In this document: positions 16,462 through 24,728 of the stretch, in pieces
Numbering within the stretch: position 1 is the first letter of the stretch
Layout of the letters: every line of letters starts with the position of its first letter
Source of the DNA: [Clostridium] symbiosum
GTDB taxonomy: Bacteria; Bacillota; Clostridia; Lachnospirales; Lachnospiraceae
Direction of reading: 5' to 3'
DNA: 64,000 bases
NCBI GenBank assembly: GCA_036419695.1
Contig: CP143946.1
Span: 3,218,001 to 3,282,000 of the forward strand
The notes under the pieces: model-generated
The model's database searches: none
The model's input: the letters and a program-made list of their open reading frames with translations, nothing else
What the model was told of the DNA's origin: nothing
Translations under genes and position numbers: made by a program

Positions 16462-18755
16462 GGCAGTTTTTTAAGCCCCCTCACTACCTTCTCGGGTGTG
16501 ACGGGAAGCTCCCGGAACCAGAGTCCGGTTGCATGATAAATCGCCTGCACAATGGCGGGAAGCGGGGTGTTCATGACAACCTCGCCGACTGATTTTGCCC
16601 CGAACGGCCCTGTCGGTTCATAGCTGGAATCGAATTCCACCTCCAAATCCGGCACCTCCACCCTGGCGGGAATTTTGTACTGCATAAAGGAGTTCTCTTT
16701 CAGTCTTCCCTTATCTGTATAATTTATATCCTCAAAAAGCGTCATGCCGATGCCCTGGACGATGCCTCCCTCGGCCTGGATTCTGGCCAGGTTCGGGTTT
16801 ATCACCGTACCACAGTCCACGGCCGCCTTATACTGGAGAAGGTCAATTTTCCCCGTCTCCAAATCCACTTCCACCTCAGCCATTCCGCACATAAACGGAG
16901 GCGGCGATACCGGGGAGGAATGGGAAACCGTGGCCTCAAGAGCCAGGCCGGAACCGCACATTCTCTTTGTGGAAATATCTTTCAGGGAAACCTTCTGTTC
17001 TTCCCCCGTCCCTGCTTCCGTTGCAAAAACGAAAGAACCGTCGAAGTCCGCTTCTGACGCATGAACTCCCAGAAGCTCCGCACCCTGGGCGATAATCTTT
17101 GCCCGCAGCTCTCCGCAGGCTTTGACAACGGCCATTCCGGTGACGTAGGTGGTGCTGGATGCGTAGGAACCCGAGTCGTAGGGCGAAACATCCGTGTCTA
17201 CTCCGGACACGACGATGTCATCCACATCGCAGTCCATACAGTCGGCCGCCATCTGTGCGAGGATCGTGTCGCAGCCGGTTCCCATATCGGTTGCCCCGAT
17301 CATCATATTATAATGGCCCTCATCGCTCAGGCGGATTGTCACCGTTCCGACGTCCATGGCTGAGATGCCCGAACCCTGCATGGAAATGCCGACTCCGACG
17401 CCCCGGACCTTACCGTTTTTCATATCTCTGGACGGATACTTTCCGGCCCAGTCCATCATGGCCGCCGCTTTGTCCATGCACTGTTTTACGTGACAGCTCT
17501 GAAGCCGTTCATTGTAATAGGCAGGCATAATCTGGCCTTCCTGCAGGAAATTCCGGTTCCTGATTTGGAGCGGATCAAGTCCCAGTATCGCCGCGGCCTC
17601 ATTTAACGCCGTCTCCACCGCAAAGAGGCCCTGGGTCGCCCCGTACCCCCTGTAGGCTCCGGATGACTGGTAGTTTGTATAGACCACATCATAGGTAAAC
17701 CGGAATGCCTCCGGCGTGTAGATGGGAATTGCCTTATGGCCGCTGAGTCCGACCGTCGTCGGCCCATGTTCCCCGTATGCTCCCGTGTTGGAGAGCGTAT
17801 ACATATCGATAGCCCTGACCTTGCCGTCGCTCATCAGTCCCATCCGGACGGTAATCTCCATCTCATGGCGCGGGGAGGAGGCAATCATGGATTCGTATCT
17901 TGTAAATACCATCTTGGCCGGGCGTCCCGTCTTCATCGTGACAAGGGCCGGATAAATCTCCGCCACTCCCGTCTGCTTGGCCCCGAACCCGCCTCCGATT
18001 CTCGGTTTGATCACGCGGATGGACGATTTCGGGATATCCAGGGCATTAGCCAGAATCCGCCTGATATGGAACGGAATCTGGGTGGACGCCACCACGTTAA
18101 GCCGCCCGAAAGCATCCTTATAGGTAAAGGCCCGGAACGTCTCCATCATCGTCTGGTTGTCCGCCTTCGTGTGATAGGTTCTCTCAATCACCAAATCACA
18201 GTCCTTCAACACCGCATCCACATCCCCGTCCGACTCGGATCCGCTGGAACACAGGTTTCTCTGATTATCGGCTCCCACCGGGCAGAGCGCCTTCCAGTCC
18301 TCCTCCGGATGGACCAGCACGTGGTTGTCCTTTGCCGTCCTGAAATCGAGAACCGGTTCCAGCACCTCATACTCCGTCTTAATCAGCCGGAGAGCCTGAT
18401 CCACGGCGCTTTCCGTTTCTCCCGCCACGATGGCGGCCACATCGCCGACAAAGCGCATACGCTGGTCGATAATCTTTCTGTCGTACGGGCTTGGCTCCGG
18501 ATAAGTTTGTCCCGCCTGGGTAAACCGGCTTTTTGGCGAATCTTCCCAGGTCAGTACACAGGCGATTCCCGGAACGGCTTTTGCCCTTTTCGTATCAATG
18601 GTCTTCACAAGCGCATGGGCGTAAGGGCTTCTCAAGACCTTCACCACAAGACAGTCCTTCGGGGCCAGATCATCGGTATAGACCGGAGCTCCTGTCACCA
18701 GGGCCAAAGCGTCTTTTTTCATCACAGGCCGGTTCACATTCTTTCCCTTATTCAT
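16458..18755 (-). CDS. Molybdenum hydroxylase catalytic subunit, xanthine dehydrogenase family
   Basis: This 765-residue protein is the Mo-pterin subunit. Residues about 15-120 form the a/b hammerhead domain (TGAPVYTDDLAPKD). The large Mo-binding part shows RIGGGFGAKQ, AYRGYGATQGLFAVE, TDMGTGCDTILAQMAAD and PFGAKSVGEVVMNTP, where the Glu of SVGE is the catalytic base in the family. With the FAD and [2Fe-2S] subunits it should hydroxylate a purine or other N-heterocycle with water as oxygen donor, in the cytoplasm. It overlaps the iron-sulfur gene by 4 nt (ATGA). The exact substrate is open; no purine-specific neighbour is visible. Confidence 0.9.
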   Translation of the reverse strand: MNKGKNVNRPVMKKDALALVTGAPVYTDDLAPKDCLVVKVLRSPYAHALVKTIDTKRAKAVPGIACVLTWEDSPKSRFTQAGQTYPEPSPYDRKIIDQRMRFVGDVAAIVAGETESAVDQALRLIKTEYEVLEPVLDFRTAKDNHVLVHPEEDWKALCPVGADNQRNLCSSGSESDGDVDAVLKDCDLVIERTYHTKADNQTMMETFRAFTYKDAFGRLNVVASTQIPFHIRRILANALDIPKSSIRVIKPRIGGGFGAKQTGVAEIYPALVTMKTGRPAKMVFTRYESMIASSPRHEMEITVRMGLMSDGKVRAIDMYTLSNTGAYGEHGPTTVGLSGHKAIPIYTPEAFRFTYDVVYTNYQSSGAYRGYGATQGLFAVETALNEAAAILGLDPLQIRNRNFLQEGQIMPAYYNERLQSCHVKQCMDKAAAMMDWAGKYPSRDMKNGKVRGVGVGISMQGSGISAMDVGTVTIRLSDEGHYNMMIGATDMGTGCDTILAQMAADCMDCDVDDIVVSGVDTDVSPYDSGSYASSTTYVTGMAVVKACGELRAKIIAQGAELLGVHASEADFDGSFVFATEAGTGEEQKVSLKDISTKRMCGSGLALEATVSHSSPVSPPPFMCGMAEVEVDLETGKIDLLQYKAAVDCGTVINPNLARIQAEGGIVQGIGMTLFEDINYTDKGRLKENSFMQYKIPARVEVPDLEVEFDSSYEPTGPFGAKSVGEVVMNTPLPAIVQAIYHATGLWFRELPVTPEKVVRGLKKLP

Positions 18756-19231
18756 GACTCCTGACCCTCCTGCTCTTTTTCTTTTATGTAATTAAAATAT
18801 TTTCTGATCGCGCGCATCTGACCGGAATAGCCGGTGCAGCGGCAGAGATTGCCTGCCAGGTATTCCCGGATTTCGCGGTCGTCCGGTTCCCTCAGTTCCC
18901 GCTTCATCGCAAGGACATTCATAATAAAGCCGGGACTGCAGAAGCCGCACTGCTCCGCTCCTTCACCGGCCAGAAAACGGCCGAATTCTTCCGCTTCCTC
19001 CTTAACGCCCTCCAATGTCGTAATCTCAGCCCCTTCCGCCCGCATCGCGGGAACGGCGCAGGAAAGCACCGGTTTTCCATTCATCCAGACGGTGCACAGG
19101 CCGCAGTTTGTCGTCTCACAGCCGCATTTCACACTGTAGCACCCCTGGGAGCGCAGAAATTCAAGAAGCATCATATCGGGAGCAATATCCGCGCTCACCG
19201 TCTTATTATTAATCCTGCATGTCAGATTCAT
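18752..19231 (-). CDS. Molybdenum hydroxylase [2Fe-2S] subunit
   Basis: This 159-residue protein has a plant-type ferredoxin domain (CYSVKCGCETTNCGLCTVWM, then VLSC) and an all-helical domain with the second cluster motif CGFCSPGFIMN and LCRCTGY. Length and both motifs match the small iron-sulfur subunit of xanthine-dehydrogenase-type enzymes, which carries electrons from Mo to FAD. The start overlaps the end of the FAD-subunit gene by 23 nt, indicating translational coupling. Confidence 0.95.
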   Translation of the reverse strand: MNLTCRINNKTVSADIAPDMMLLEFLRSQGCYSVKCGCETTNCGLCTVWMNGKPVLSCAVPAMRAEGAEITTLEGVKEEAEEFGRFLAGEGAEQCGFCSPGFIMNVLAMKRELREPDDREIREYLAGNLCRCTGYSGQMRAIRKYFNYIKEKEQEGQES

Positions 19232-20039
19232 TCCGTCTGCCCTCCTGTCCTTCTCTCAATGCGCCGATGCGTCCGGCCGCCCGGCCGATGAGAACGCCCG
19301 CCAGGTATTCCCTGTACTCCGCGCTGCCCCTCATATTGGTGCCGTAAGTAAAGCGTCCGGCCAGTTTCTCCGCCTCTGCGCGCCTCTTCTCCCCATCCAG
19401 GACGGAAAGCAGGCCTTCTGCTTCAATGACTGACGCCCTGGCCGGCCTTGCGCCGACCGCCAGACGCGTCATTCCGTTTTCATCCTCCGAAACGGCGACG
19501 GAGAGCACCGGGAAATCCACCGCCTCATTTCTCATCATCTCATAGGCCGCTTTTCTGCCCGTCTTCTTCACGATGAGAGCAGTCATAATATCGCCGTCCG
19601 CCTTCATGGCCGCAAACTCGGAAAGGGGAATCCTCCCTCCCCGGTAAAGTTCCACCCAGGAATCCATGACAAGAAAACAGGTCAGGATATCGGAAAACCC
19701 AAATCTACCGAATATGCTTCCCCCCACCGTGGCGCAGTTTCGAAACTGCGTTCCTACAATGTGGCAGACACAGTCCCTAGCCGCCCCGGACATAAAATCA
19801 TTCAGCCCTTCATGCAGCTCCAGCTGACGCAGGGAGACCATGGCTCCAATCCGGAATTCCTCCTCCGTCTCCTCGATCCGATCCGATAAAAGCTCCCGGA
19901 GATCCAAGAGTGTTCCGATATTCCTGTTCTGCAGACGCAGAAAGCAGAATCCCCCTGCTATTACCGCCGACTTTTTGGCATTCATCGTGAATGCCTCTTC
20001 CAAATCCTTTGGTCTAACATAATTTTTATAATGAATCAC
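19209..20039 (-). CDS. Molybdenum hydroxylase FAD-binding subunit
   Basis: This 276-residue protein matches the FAD subunit (FAD_binding_5 plus C-terminal CO-dehydrogenase flavoprotein domain). The FAD loop reads AVIAGGFCFLRLQN, less canonical than the usual AGGTDLL form, and the second loop is CATVGGSIFGRFGFSDI. I take GTG at 20039 as start (MIHYKNYVRPKDLEEAF) because GGAGG lies 8 nt upstream; 25 further codons are open but lack a ribosome binding site. It is first in the operon FAD, Fe-S, Mo, MocA-like. Confidence 0.88.
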   Translation of the reverse strand: MIHYKNYVRPKDLEEAFTMNAKKSAVIAGGFCFLRLQNRNIGTLLDLRELLSDRIEETEEEFRIGAMVSLRQLELHEGLNDFMSGAARDCVCHIVGTQFRNCATVGGSIFGRFGFSDILTCFLVMDSWVELYRGGRIPLSEFAAMKADGDIMTALIVKKTGRKAAYEMMRNEAVDFPVLSVAVSEDENGMTRLAVGARPARASVIEAEGLLSVLDGEKRRAEAEKLAGRFTYGTNMRGSAEYREYLAGVLIGRAAGRIGALREGQEGRRNESDMQD

Positions 20040-20243
20040 CGATTTATCCTCCGTATTAATCCGTGCCGTGTGGCTGCCGTTTGTCGGCAAAGAGGCTGTT
20101 CCGGCCTCAAACACGGTTTACAGATATTTTACCATAGAGCTTAATTTAGGACAAGGAAAAAGCGGCTTGCGGCATACTGCCTGTGAACAGTAACCCGTGA
20201 AACCAACGCTCCGTAAAATTCATGGCTGCCGCCGCTTTCTTTC

Positions 20244-20411
20244 CTATCTTCCATTATTATCACGGCGCCCCTGTGCACCCCTGTGTTCAATCTTGTCGCC
20301 TGTCCTCTTGCCCGCCTCCTTTTTTTCTCGCGCGAGTTTCTCACTGCAGGCGAGGCAGTCTTCATCAATTTCGTATACACTGTTTCCTTCTATTATTAAA
20401 CGGGTGCTCAT
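20244..20411 (-). CDS. Small hypothetical protein, 55 residues
   Basis: Starting at MSTRLIIEGNSVYEIDEDCL the frame gives a 55-residue soluble protein with a short hydrophobic start and a Lys/Arg/Glu-rich tail containing CLACSEK. A GGGGGAAAG element lies upstream of the ATG. The N-terminal part looks like real protein; the tail is low complexity. It sits alone between the hydroxylase operon and a divergent hypothetical gene. No function can be assigned. Confidence 0.5.
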   Translation of the reverse strand: MSTRLIIEGNSVYEIDEDCLACSEKLAREKKEAGKRTGDKIEHRGAQGRRDNNGR

Positions 20412-20530
20412 TAACACTTTCCCCCTGTAATTTTCATCGTACTTTAGTATATGCGGCAATTTCCAAAGCGTCGGCATGATCCTTTCTTTTTGCGCATATA
20501 TTTAGGCAAGGAATTAAGAGGTATTGTCCC

Positions 20531-21169
20531 ATGAGCAATGAACAGACTTTAAAAATGACAGAGCTGGATTATCTGACGGCCGCCCCTCATCTTCAGATGA
20601 TAAAGGCCGCCCTTCCCTACATCAATATACAGGAACAGCGTATCTTCTCCCTGCTTGTAAAAATTGGTGAACTGCAGCGAACCGTACAGTTGTTTGGAAA
20701 CAGTGCGGAAGGCGATCTCAGCATCTGTTCCCTGGAAGATGACGCGCCGGCTTCCCCGGTGGATATGTTAAATGCAATGAAACCGTTCGGCACGGAGGCC
20801 GAGCAGGACTTTATCGATCTGATTGTCAACTTTCTGCAGGGCTCCCAGCTTTACCAATCCTATATGGACAGTATGGATGAACCCGATCAGGAAATCCCCA
20901 GGCGGGAACCGGAACATGTGCAGGGACAGGAACACAGGGCCGACAGCCATACAGGATATTCGTCCGCCCAGAATAGCCAGGGCAGCCAGGGGAACCAGAA
21001 CGGGTCCGGCGGACAGAATGGCTCCGGTGGACAGAACGGACAAAACGCCAGGAGAAACGATTTCTTCCGTTTCCCCATGGACCAGCTGAAGAATATACTT
21101 CCACCCGAGCAACAGTCCAGACTGGAGACGGCCCAAATGCTGATGCAGACCTTTCAGCAGTTCTCGTAG
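20531..21169 (+). CDS. Hypothetical protein with Gly/Gln/Asn-rich linker
   Basis: This 212-residue protein is not a family I can name. Residues 1-118 are mixed helical (LPYINIQEQRIFSLLVKIGELQ). Residues 119-172 are a low-complexity linker with repeated GSGGQNG units. A short C-terminal helical part follows (DQLKNILPPEQQSRLETAQM). AAGAGGT precedes the ATG. A 91-residue gene follows on the same strand. The length, composition and shared helical LP..EQ wording suggest the two belong together, but nothing points to a role. Confidence 0.7.
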   Translation: MSNEQTLKMTELDYLTAAPHLQMIKAALPYINIQEQRIFSLLVKIGELQRTVQLFGNSAEGDLSICSLEDDAPASPVDMLNAMKPFGTEAEQDFIDLIVNFLQGSQLYQSYMDSMDEPDQEIPRREPEHVQGQEHRADSHTGYSSAQNSQGSQGNQNGSGGQNGSGGQNGQNARRNDFFRFPMDQLKNILPPEQQSRLETAQMLMQTFQQFS

Positions 21170-21319
21170 CACACCCTGAATCTGCTCCGTTACATAGAAC
21201 GGCAGCGGCCCTCCCTGCAGCCGTGCAGCGGCGGAACCGGCCTGAGACAACGCCCGAACCAAAAGCATGAAACTATCCGACCAGAAACAGATCATAACAA
21301 GCAGAAAGGAAATTAGACC

Positions 21320-21595
21320 ATGAATGAGAATTGGAGACAGGATCCGCGCCTGAAAGGAATGGATGAACAAAAACTGAAATATTTGACTGAGCTGGCTGAC
21401 AAAGCCGGAAAAACACCGAAAGATAAACTGATGCCCTTATTAATGAGCATGGCCGCCGGAAACAACGGAATGAATTTTAATGATCAGGAGACGGATCTGA
21501 TTGTATCGATTCTCACTTCAGGAATGAATCCCGCACAGAGAAAACAGGTAGAAACCCTGCGCACGCTGTCGAGGAAGATGGGAAACCGGAAATAA
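21320..21595 (+). CDS. Small hypothetical helical protein
   Basis: This 91-residue soluble protein (MNENWRQDPRLKGMDEQKLK at the start, MNPAQRKQVETLRTLSRKMG at the end) is predicted mostly helical. AAAGGA precedes the ATG. It lies about 150 nt after the 212-residue hypothetical gene, probably in one transcript ended by the hairpin at 21604. No signal peptide or membrane segment. Function unknown. Confidence 0.7.
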   Translation: MNENWRQDPRLKGMDEQKLKYLTELADKAGKTPKDKLMPLLMSMAAGNNGMNFNDQETDLIVSILTSGMNPAQRKQVETLRTLSRKMGNRK

Positions 21596-21603
21596 AACTT
21601 TGA

Positions 21604-21635
21604 AGGCCGCTGCAGGCAGGAACCGGCAGCGGCCT
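21604..21635 (+). terminator. Hairpin after the two hypothetical genes
   Basis: AGGCCGCTGC (21604-21613) pairs with GCAGCGGCCT (21626-21635). The following T-rich tract (CTATTTCGTATTT) is weak, so termination efficiency is uncertain. Confidence 0.6.
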
Positions 21636-21706
21636 CTATTTCGTATTTGCTTTTGTCTGAACCGGTTCTGTCATCCGTCCCGTCATCGGCTCCGTCCTCC
21701 ATCCCA

Positions 21707-22396
21707 TTACCGGATCGACAGAAGCGCCGCCTTTGTCGCATGGATCTGCGTCGTATCAAACACGGGCAGGGCCGTATCCGCCTCCCGGATCAGCATTCCA
21801 ATCTCGGTGCAGCCGAGAATCACTCCCTGCGCGCCCGCAGCCGCCAGCTTATCGATAACCGCCAGGTATTTCTGTTTGGACGCCTCAGAAATGATTCCCC
21901 GGCACAGTTCTTTAAAAATCACGTCATTGATTTCTTCAATCTCCTCTTCCCCGGGAATCAGAACTTCAATTCCGGCGCCAACCAGCTTTTCTTTATAGAA
22001 ATCCTGCGTCATCGTATATTTTGTGCCAAGCAGGGCGACCCGGTTCATCCCGCTTTGCAGCAGTATGTCCGCCGTTGCCTCGGCAATATGGATGACTGGA
22101 ATCCCGATGTGCGCCTCAATCTGCGGCACGACCTTGTGCATGGTGTTAGTACAGATGACAATATAATCGGCCCCCGCATTTTCAAGTTTCCCAGCAGCGT
22201 CTGCCAGAACCTCCCCTGCCCTGTCCCACTCCCCGTCGGACTGGTACTTCTCGATCTCCTCAAAATCCACGCTGTACAGCAGTATCTTTGCAGAGTGCAG
22301 GCCTCCCAGCTCTTCCTTAACCACCTCGTTGATAATCTTATAATAGGTGACGGTGCTCTCCCAGCTCATTCCGCCAATCATTCCAATTGTTTTCAT
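21707..22396 (-). CDS. Aspartate/glutamate racemase family protein
   Basis: This 229-residue protein has the two catalytic cysteines of the cofactor-independent racemase family, in ICTNTMHK (about residue 83) and ILGCTEIGM (about residue 194), plus the N-terminal MIGGMSWESTVTYY typical of the YgeA/RacD branch. It would interconvert L- and D-Asp or related amino acids in the cytoplasm. The ATG has GGGAGG 8 nt upstream. Its leader contains a family B hairpin element directly after the terminator of the superoxide reductase gene. Confidence 0.9.
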   Translation of the reverse strand: MKTIGMIGGMSWESTVTYYKIINEVVKEELGGLHSAKILLYSVDFEEIEKYQSDGEWDRAGEVLADAAGKLENAGADYIVICTNTMHKVVPQIEAHIGIPVIHIAEATADILLQSGMNRVALLGTKYTMTQDFYKEKLVGAGIEVLIPGEEEIEEINDVIFKELCRGIISEASKQKYLAVIDKLAAAGAQGVILGCTEIGMLIREADTALPVFDTTQIHATKAALLSIR

Positions 22397-22435
22397 CTAA
22401 AATGCCTCCCGCCTGTGTCAATCGGACAAGAAAAA

Positions 22436-22484
22436 GTCCTGCCCGGAGGTTTTTTCATACCACAGGCTCACTTTCCTGTGATAG
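22436..22484 (-). repeat. Family B hairpin-plus-CCTCC element in the racemase leader
   Basis: In transcript sense (minus strand) a hairpin CACAGG/CCTGTG (22461-22466 with 22475-22480) is followed by the core CCTCCGGGCAGGA. It lies after the desulfoferrodoxin terminator and before the racemase ribosome binding site GGGAGG. The hairpin loop carries GAAAG, as in the copies at 23715 and 36165. Confidence 0.65.
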
Positions 22485-22579
22485 AAAAAACAGACGCCGG
22501 ATGCGGAACGGTTTTCCGCCCGCCTCACCCGCAAAACGGTTTCGGCCGCGTCAGAAAATCCTGTCCGCCATCCGGCGTC
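22485..22579 (-). terminator. Terminator of the desulfoferrodoxin gene
   Basis: GACGCCGGATG (22493-22503) pairs with CATCCGGCGTC (22569-22579), closing a long GC-rich arm, and on the minus strand is followed by TGTTTTTTC. The loop is long but can fold further. Confidence 0.7.
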
Positions 22580-22590
22580 CCAGTTTTCAA

Positions 22591-22971
22591 CTAGATCTCT
22601 TTTTTCCAGAGTCCGTGCAGATTGCAGTACTCATAAGCGGCAACCGCCTCATCATTCTCACTTAAAACAAACTCAGCAGCCGGTTTCATCTCCGGATTCA
22701 GATATTTAATCTGAACGCCCTCTTTCGTCTCAAGAGCGATCCACTGGATGTAGTGCTGCTCCATCATCGGATGCTCCACTTCGCCTACCTTTACGGTAAC
22801 CTTAGCGCCCTCAACCTCCACTGCAGGAACATGCTTCTCAAACGCTCCGTCCGTACTTCCCGGAACAAGCTCCGTCATCTTCTGACCGCAGCACATAACC
22901 GGCACTCCGCTGTTTTTCACGTAAGTAATAATGTTACCGCAATGTTCACAGACATAAAATTTTAATTCCAT
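22591..22971 (-). CDS. dfx: Desulfoferrodoxin (superoxide reductase)
   Basis: This 126-residue protein has the full two-domain layout. An N-terminal desulforedoxin-like site (YVCEHCGN and CCGQK, four Cys for the FeCys4 centre) is followed by the catalytic centre with EKHVP, HPMMEQHYIQW and CNLHGLW supplying the four His and one Cys. It reduces superoxide to peroxide in the cytoplasm and protects anaerobes during oxygen exposure. AGGAGG precedes the ATG, and TTGTAT/TATAAT lies upstream. Confidence 0.96.
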   Translation of the reverse strand: MELKFYVCEHCGNIITYVKNSGVPVMCCGQKMTELVPGSTDGAFEKHVPAVEVEGAKVTVKVGEVEHPMMEQHYIQWIALETKEGVQIKYLNPEMKPAAEFVLSENDEAVAAYEYCNLHGLWKKEI

Positions 22972-23052
22972 CTTTCTTTCCTCCTGATTTCCACATATGT
23001 AACCGCCCCAACTTTCCGAACCGTTTCCATATATTTCTTTTTATGTATATTC

Positions 23053-23081
23053 ATTATATTTGTTTTAGATACAATATACAA
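23053..23081 (-). promoter_or_regulatory. Promoter of the desulfoferrodoxin gene
   Basis: On the minus strand TATAAT (23053-23058) is a perfect -10 box and TTGTAT (23076-23081) lies 17 nt upstream. The predicted start is about 75 nt before the ATG. Confidence 0.6.
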
Positions 23082-23154
23082 GCAAATATTAATGACTTAT
23101 AGCAATTCACCGTTTCATATCTCATGTTTTGCAATCCGCAGTAACATTAAAATA

Positions 23155-23475
23155 ACATAGTGGCAGCGATCGTCCCCTCCCCTTGAGAAATAAAACAAAT
23201 AATCCGCCGCAGGCCGGGTTTTGGAATACGGCGAAAACCTCGGCGTCTTCAGTCCCGTCGACAACCTGCCCGGGGAAGGAAGGAGAAAACTTTCCGAAGG
23301 GGACATTGGAGCCCACCGGTGCTTAGACGGCGTTCTTTGACGTCTTAGCATCCGCTGTGCGCTCCACAAGCGGGAGCGAGTCTCCGTAGGAATTTTTTCT
23401 CCTGGATTCCCCACCCGCGACACCCCAATGCCCGGGACTGAAGACTCATCCCCTCCCCCATTCCACCCCCGCATT
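23155..23475 (-). repeat. Family A long-hairpin repeat, copy 5 (mosaic)
   Basis: The inner arms are GCGTCTTCAGTCCCG (23243-23257) and CCGGGACTGAAGACTC (23432-23447). The outer arm on the low-coordinate side (GTAGTGG-like end, GCAGGCCGGGTTTTGG) is of the copy 1/4 type, while the core next to it (GTCGACAACCTGCC) is of the copy 2/3/6 type, so the copy is a mosaic. The distal outer arm is shortened. The apex has CTTAGACGGCG and GACGTCTTAG stem halves. Confidence 0.85.
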
Positions 23476-23496
23476 TTTATATTTCCCAAAAAACAA

Positions 23497-23525
23497 TTGA
23501 TTTCCCATCCTTTTCGTGCTACAAT
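23497..23525 (+). promoter_or_regulatory. Promoter upstream of the TPP riboswitch
   Basis: TTGATT (23497-23502) and TACAAT (23520-23525) are 17 nt apart, placing the start about 55 nt before the aptamer. It lies immediately after family A copy 5. Confidence 0.6.
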
Positions 23526-23585
23526 CAGTAATCGATAAGAAGACCGCTTTCACGGACTTTTTACCGTTATAAATCAAAAAAGAAA

Positions 23586-23672
23586 CAGGGGAGCTTGTAG
23601 GACAGGCTGAGAGGAAATTTAAAATTTCGACCCTTTACCTGATTTGGATAATGCCAACGTAGGGACGTGAAA
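23586..23672 (+). ncRNA. TPP riboswitch (THI box) aptamer
   Basis: The conserved parts are in order: GGGGAGCTTG, GGCTGAGAGG, CGACCCTTTACCTGAT, TTGGATAATGCCA and ACGTAGGGA. These are the signature elements of the thiamine pyrophosphate aptamer. A terminator hairpin with a U-run follows 14 nt later, so the switch should stop transcription of the downstream transporter when TPP is plentiful. Confidence 0.96.
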
Positions 23673-23685
23673 TACGGTACATACC

Positions 23686-23712
23686 ATCCCGCCATTATCC
23701 GGCGGGATTTTT
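23686..23712 (+). terminator. Expression-platform terminator of the TPP riboswitch
   Basis: ATCCCGCC (23686-23693) pairs with GGCGGGAT (23701-23708), followed by TTTTTC. It lies between aptamer and transporter genes, as expected for a transcription-attenuating switch. Confidence 0.85.
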
Positions 23713-23714
23713 CA

Positions 23715-23766
23715 GATCATGGGAAAGCGCTCCTATGATCGAAAAAGCCCTCCGGGCAGGATGCGC
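23715..23766 (+). repeat. Family B hairpin-plus-CCTCC element in the thiamine transporter leader
   Basis: GATCAT-x-GGA (from 23715) pairs with TCC-x-ATGATC (to 23740), followed by the core CCTCCGGGCAGGATGCGC. The 25 nt at 23742-23766 are identical to the reverse complement of 36165-36189 in the leuS leader. It lies between the riboswitch terminator and the permease gene. Confidence 0.75.
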
Positions 23767-23847
23767 ACCCGCGCGAAGATGTAATATGCCGCTAAGCGGC
23801 CGCGCTCGGCGAGAGAGTCCGGCGGGCCGGACACTTTCTTGTTGAGT

Positions 23848-23884
23848 GGCAATGAAAAGTTCGCGAAGCGTGCTTTTCGTTGTT
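23848..23884 (+). repeat. Family C 37 bp repeat in the thiamine transporter leader
   Basis: The 37 bp are identical to the reverse complement of 36220-36256. The unit contains GAAAAG and CTTTTC arms around the palindrome TTCGCGAA. It lies 39 nt before the permease ATG. A part copy with the middle missing is at 28861-28882. Confidence 0.75.
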
Positions 23885-23923
23885 ACTAAATCTATTGACT
23901 TTTTCCATAAACAGGAGATTCCA

Positions 23924-24682
23924 ATGAAAAAATATTATAATAACCTCATCCCGGCGCTCTTCATTCTCGTTCTGCTCCTTCTGTGGGAAGGGGCCGTGCA
24001 GATTTTTCATATCCCCCTGTATGTCCTCCCCTCCCCGGTGCAGGTGATAAAAACACTGGCTGCCGAACTTAACACGCTGGGAGGCCATGCAGCCGTCACC
24101 GTTATTGAGGCCCTCTCCGGCATCGCCATCTCGCTGGCGCTGGCGCTTGTGCTGGGCATCCTGATGGACTGTTTTCCGGTTGTCAGGCAGGGACTTTATC
24201 CGATTCTCGTCGTTACCCAGACGGTTCCCATGATTGTCCTGGCCCCGATTCTTATCATCTATATGGGCTTTGGCGTGGCCCCGAAAATATTAACCGTCGT
24301 ACTGATGTGTTTCTTTCCCATTGCGGTCAGTTTCTCCGACGGGCTCGCCCAGGTGGATGAGGAATACGTCCACCTCACCCGCTCTTACGGCGCGGGAAAA
24401 TGGGAGACTTACCGCCTTGTGAAGATACCTGCCTCCATCCCTTCTCTGCTGTCCGGCCTGAAGGTAGCGGCCACCTACAGCATCAGCGGCGCCGTGGTCG
24501 GCGAATGGATCGGCTCCCAGAAGGGACTCGGCTATTATCTTTTGAGAGTGAAAAACAGCTATATGCTCGACAAGGTATTTGCCTGCGTCCTGGTAATCAT
24601 CTTTTTGAGCCTGTGCATGAATGGGCTGATCCGCCTTTACCAGTTCGCCGCCCTTCCCTATCTGAAACGGAATAACCATTAA
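23924..24682 (+). CDS. Thiamine-precursor ABC transporter permease
   Basis: This 252-residue membrane protein belongs to the BPD_transp_1 permease family of the SsuC/TauC/ThiX type. Six or so helices are visible, and the cytoplasmic coupling motif reads EEYVHLTRSYGAGKWETYRLVKIP (split here only by reading) with the expected Gly near residue 160. The ATG at 23924 has AGGAG upstream; 26 more codons are open but belong to the leader. TPP-riboswitch control and a THI5-like binding protein next to it indicate a pyrimidine precursor such as formylaminopyrimidine or HMP as cargo. Confidence 0.9.
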   Translation: MKKYYNNLIPALFILVLLLLWEGAVQIFHIPLYVLPSPVQVIKTLAAELNTLGGHAAVTVIEALSGIAISLALALVLGILMDCFPVVRQGLYPILVVTQTVPMIVLAPILIIYMGFGVAPKILTVVLMCFFPIAVSFSDGLAQVDEEYVHLTRSYGAGKWETYRLVKIPASIPSLLSGLKVAATYSISGAVVGEWIGSQKGLGYYLLRVKNSYMLDKVFACVLVIIFLSLCMNGLIRLYQFAALPYLKRNNH

Positions 24683-24728
24683 CATAACGTTTGCAGATTT
24701 TCAACAATCACACCAAAGGAGAAAAATT

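Noticed and set aside
17736..18764. 342-codon frame opposite the molybdenum subunit gene
   Set aside because: Antisense shadow of a well-supported enzyme gene; composition is atypical and it has no ribosome binding site.
22591..22971. Rubredoxin or rubrerythrin
   Set aside because: The second half carries the His4-Cys iron site of superoxide reductase, so the protein is desulfoferrodoxin.
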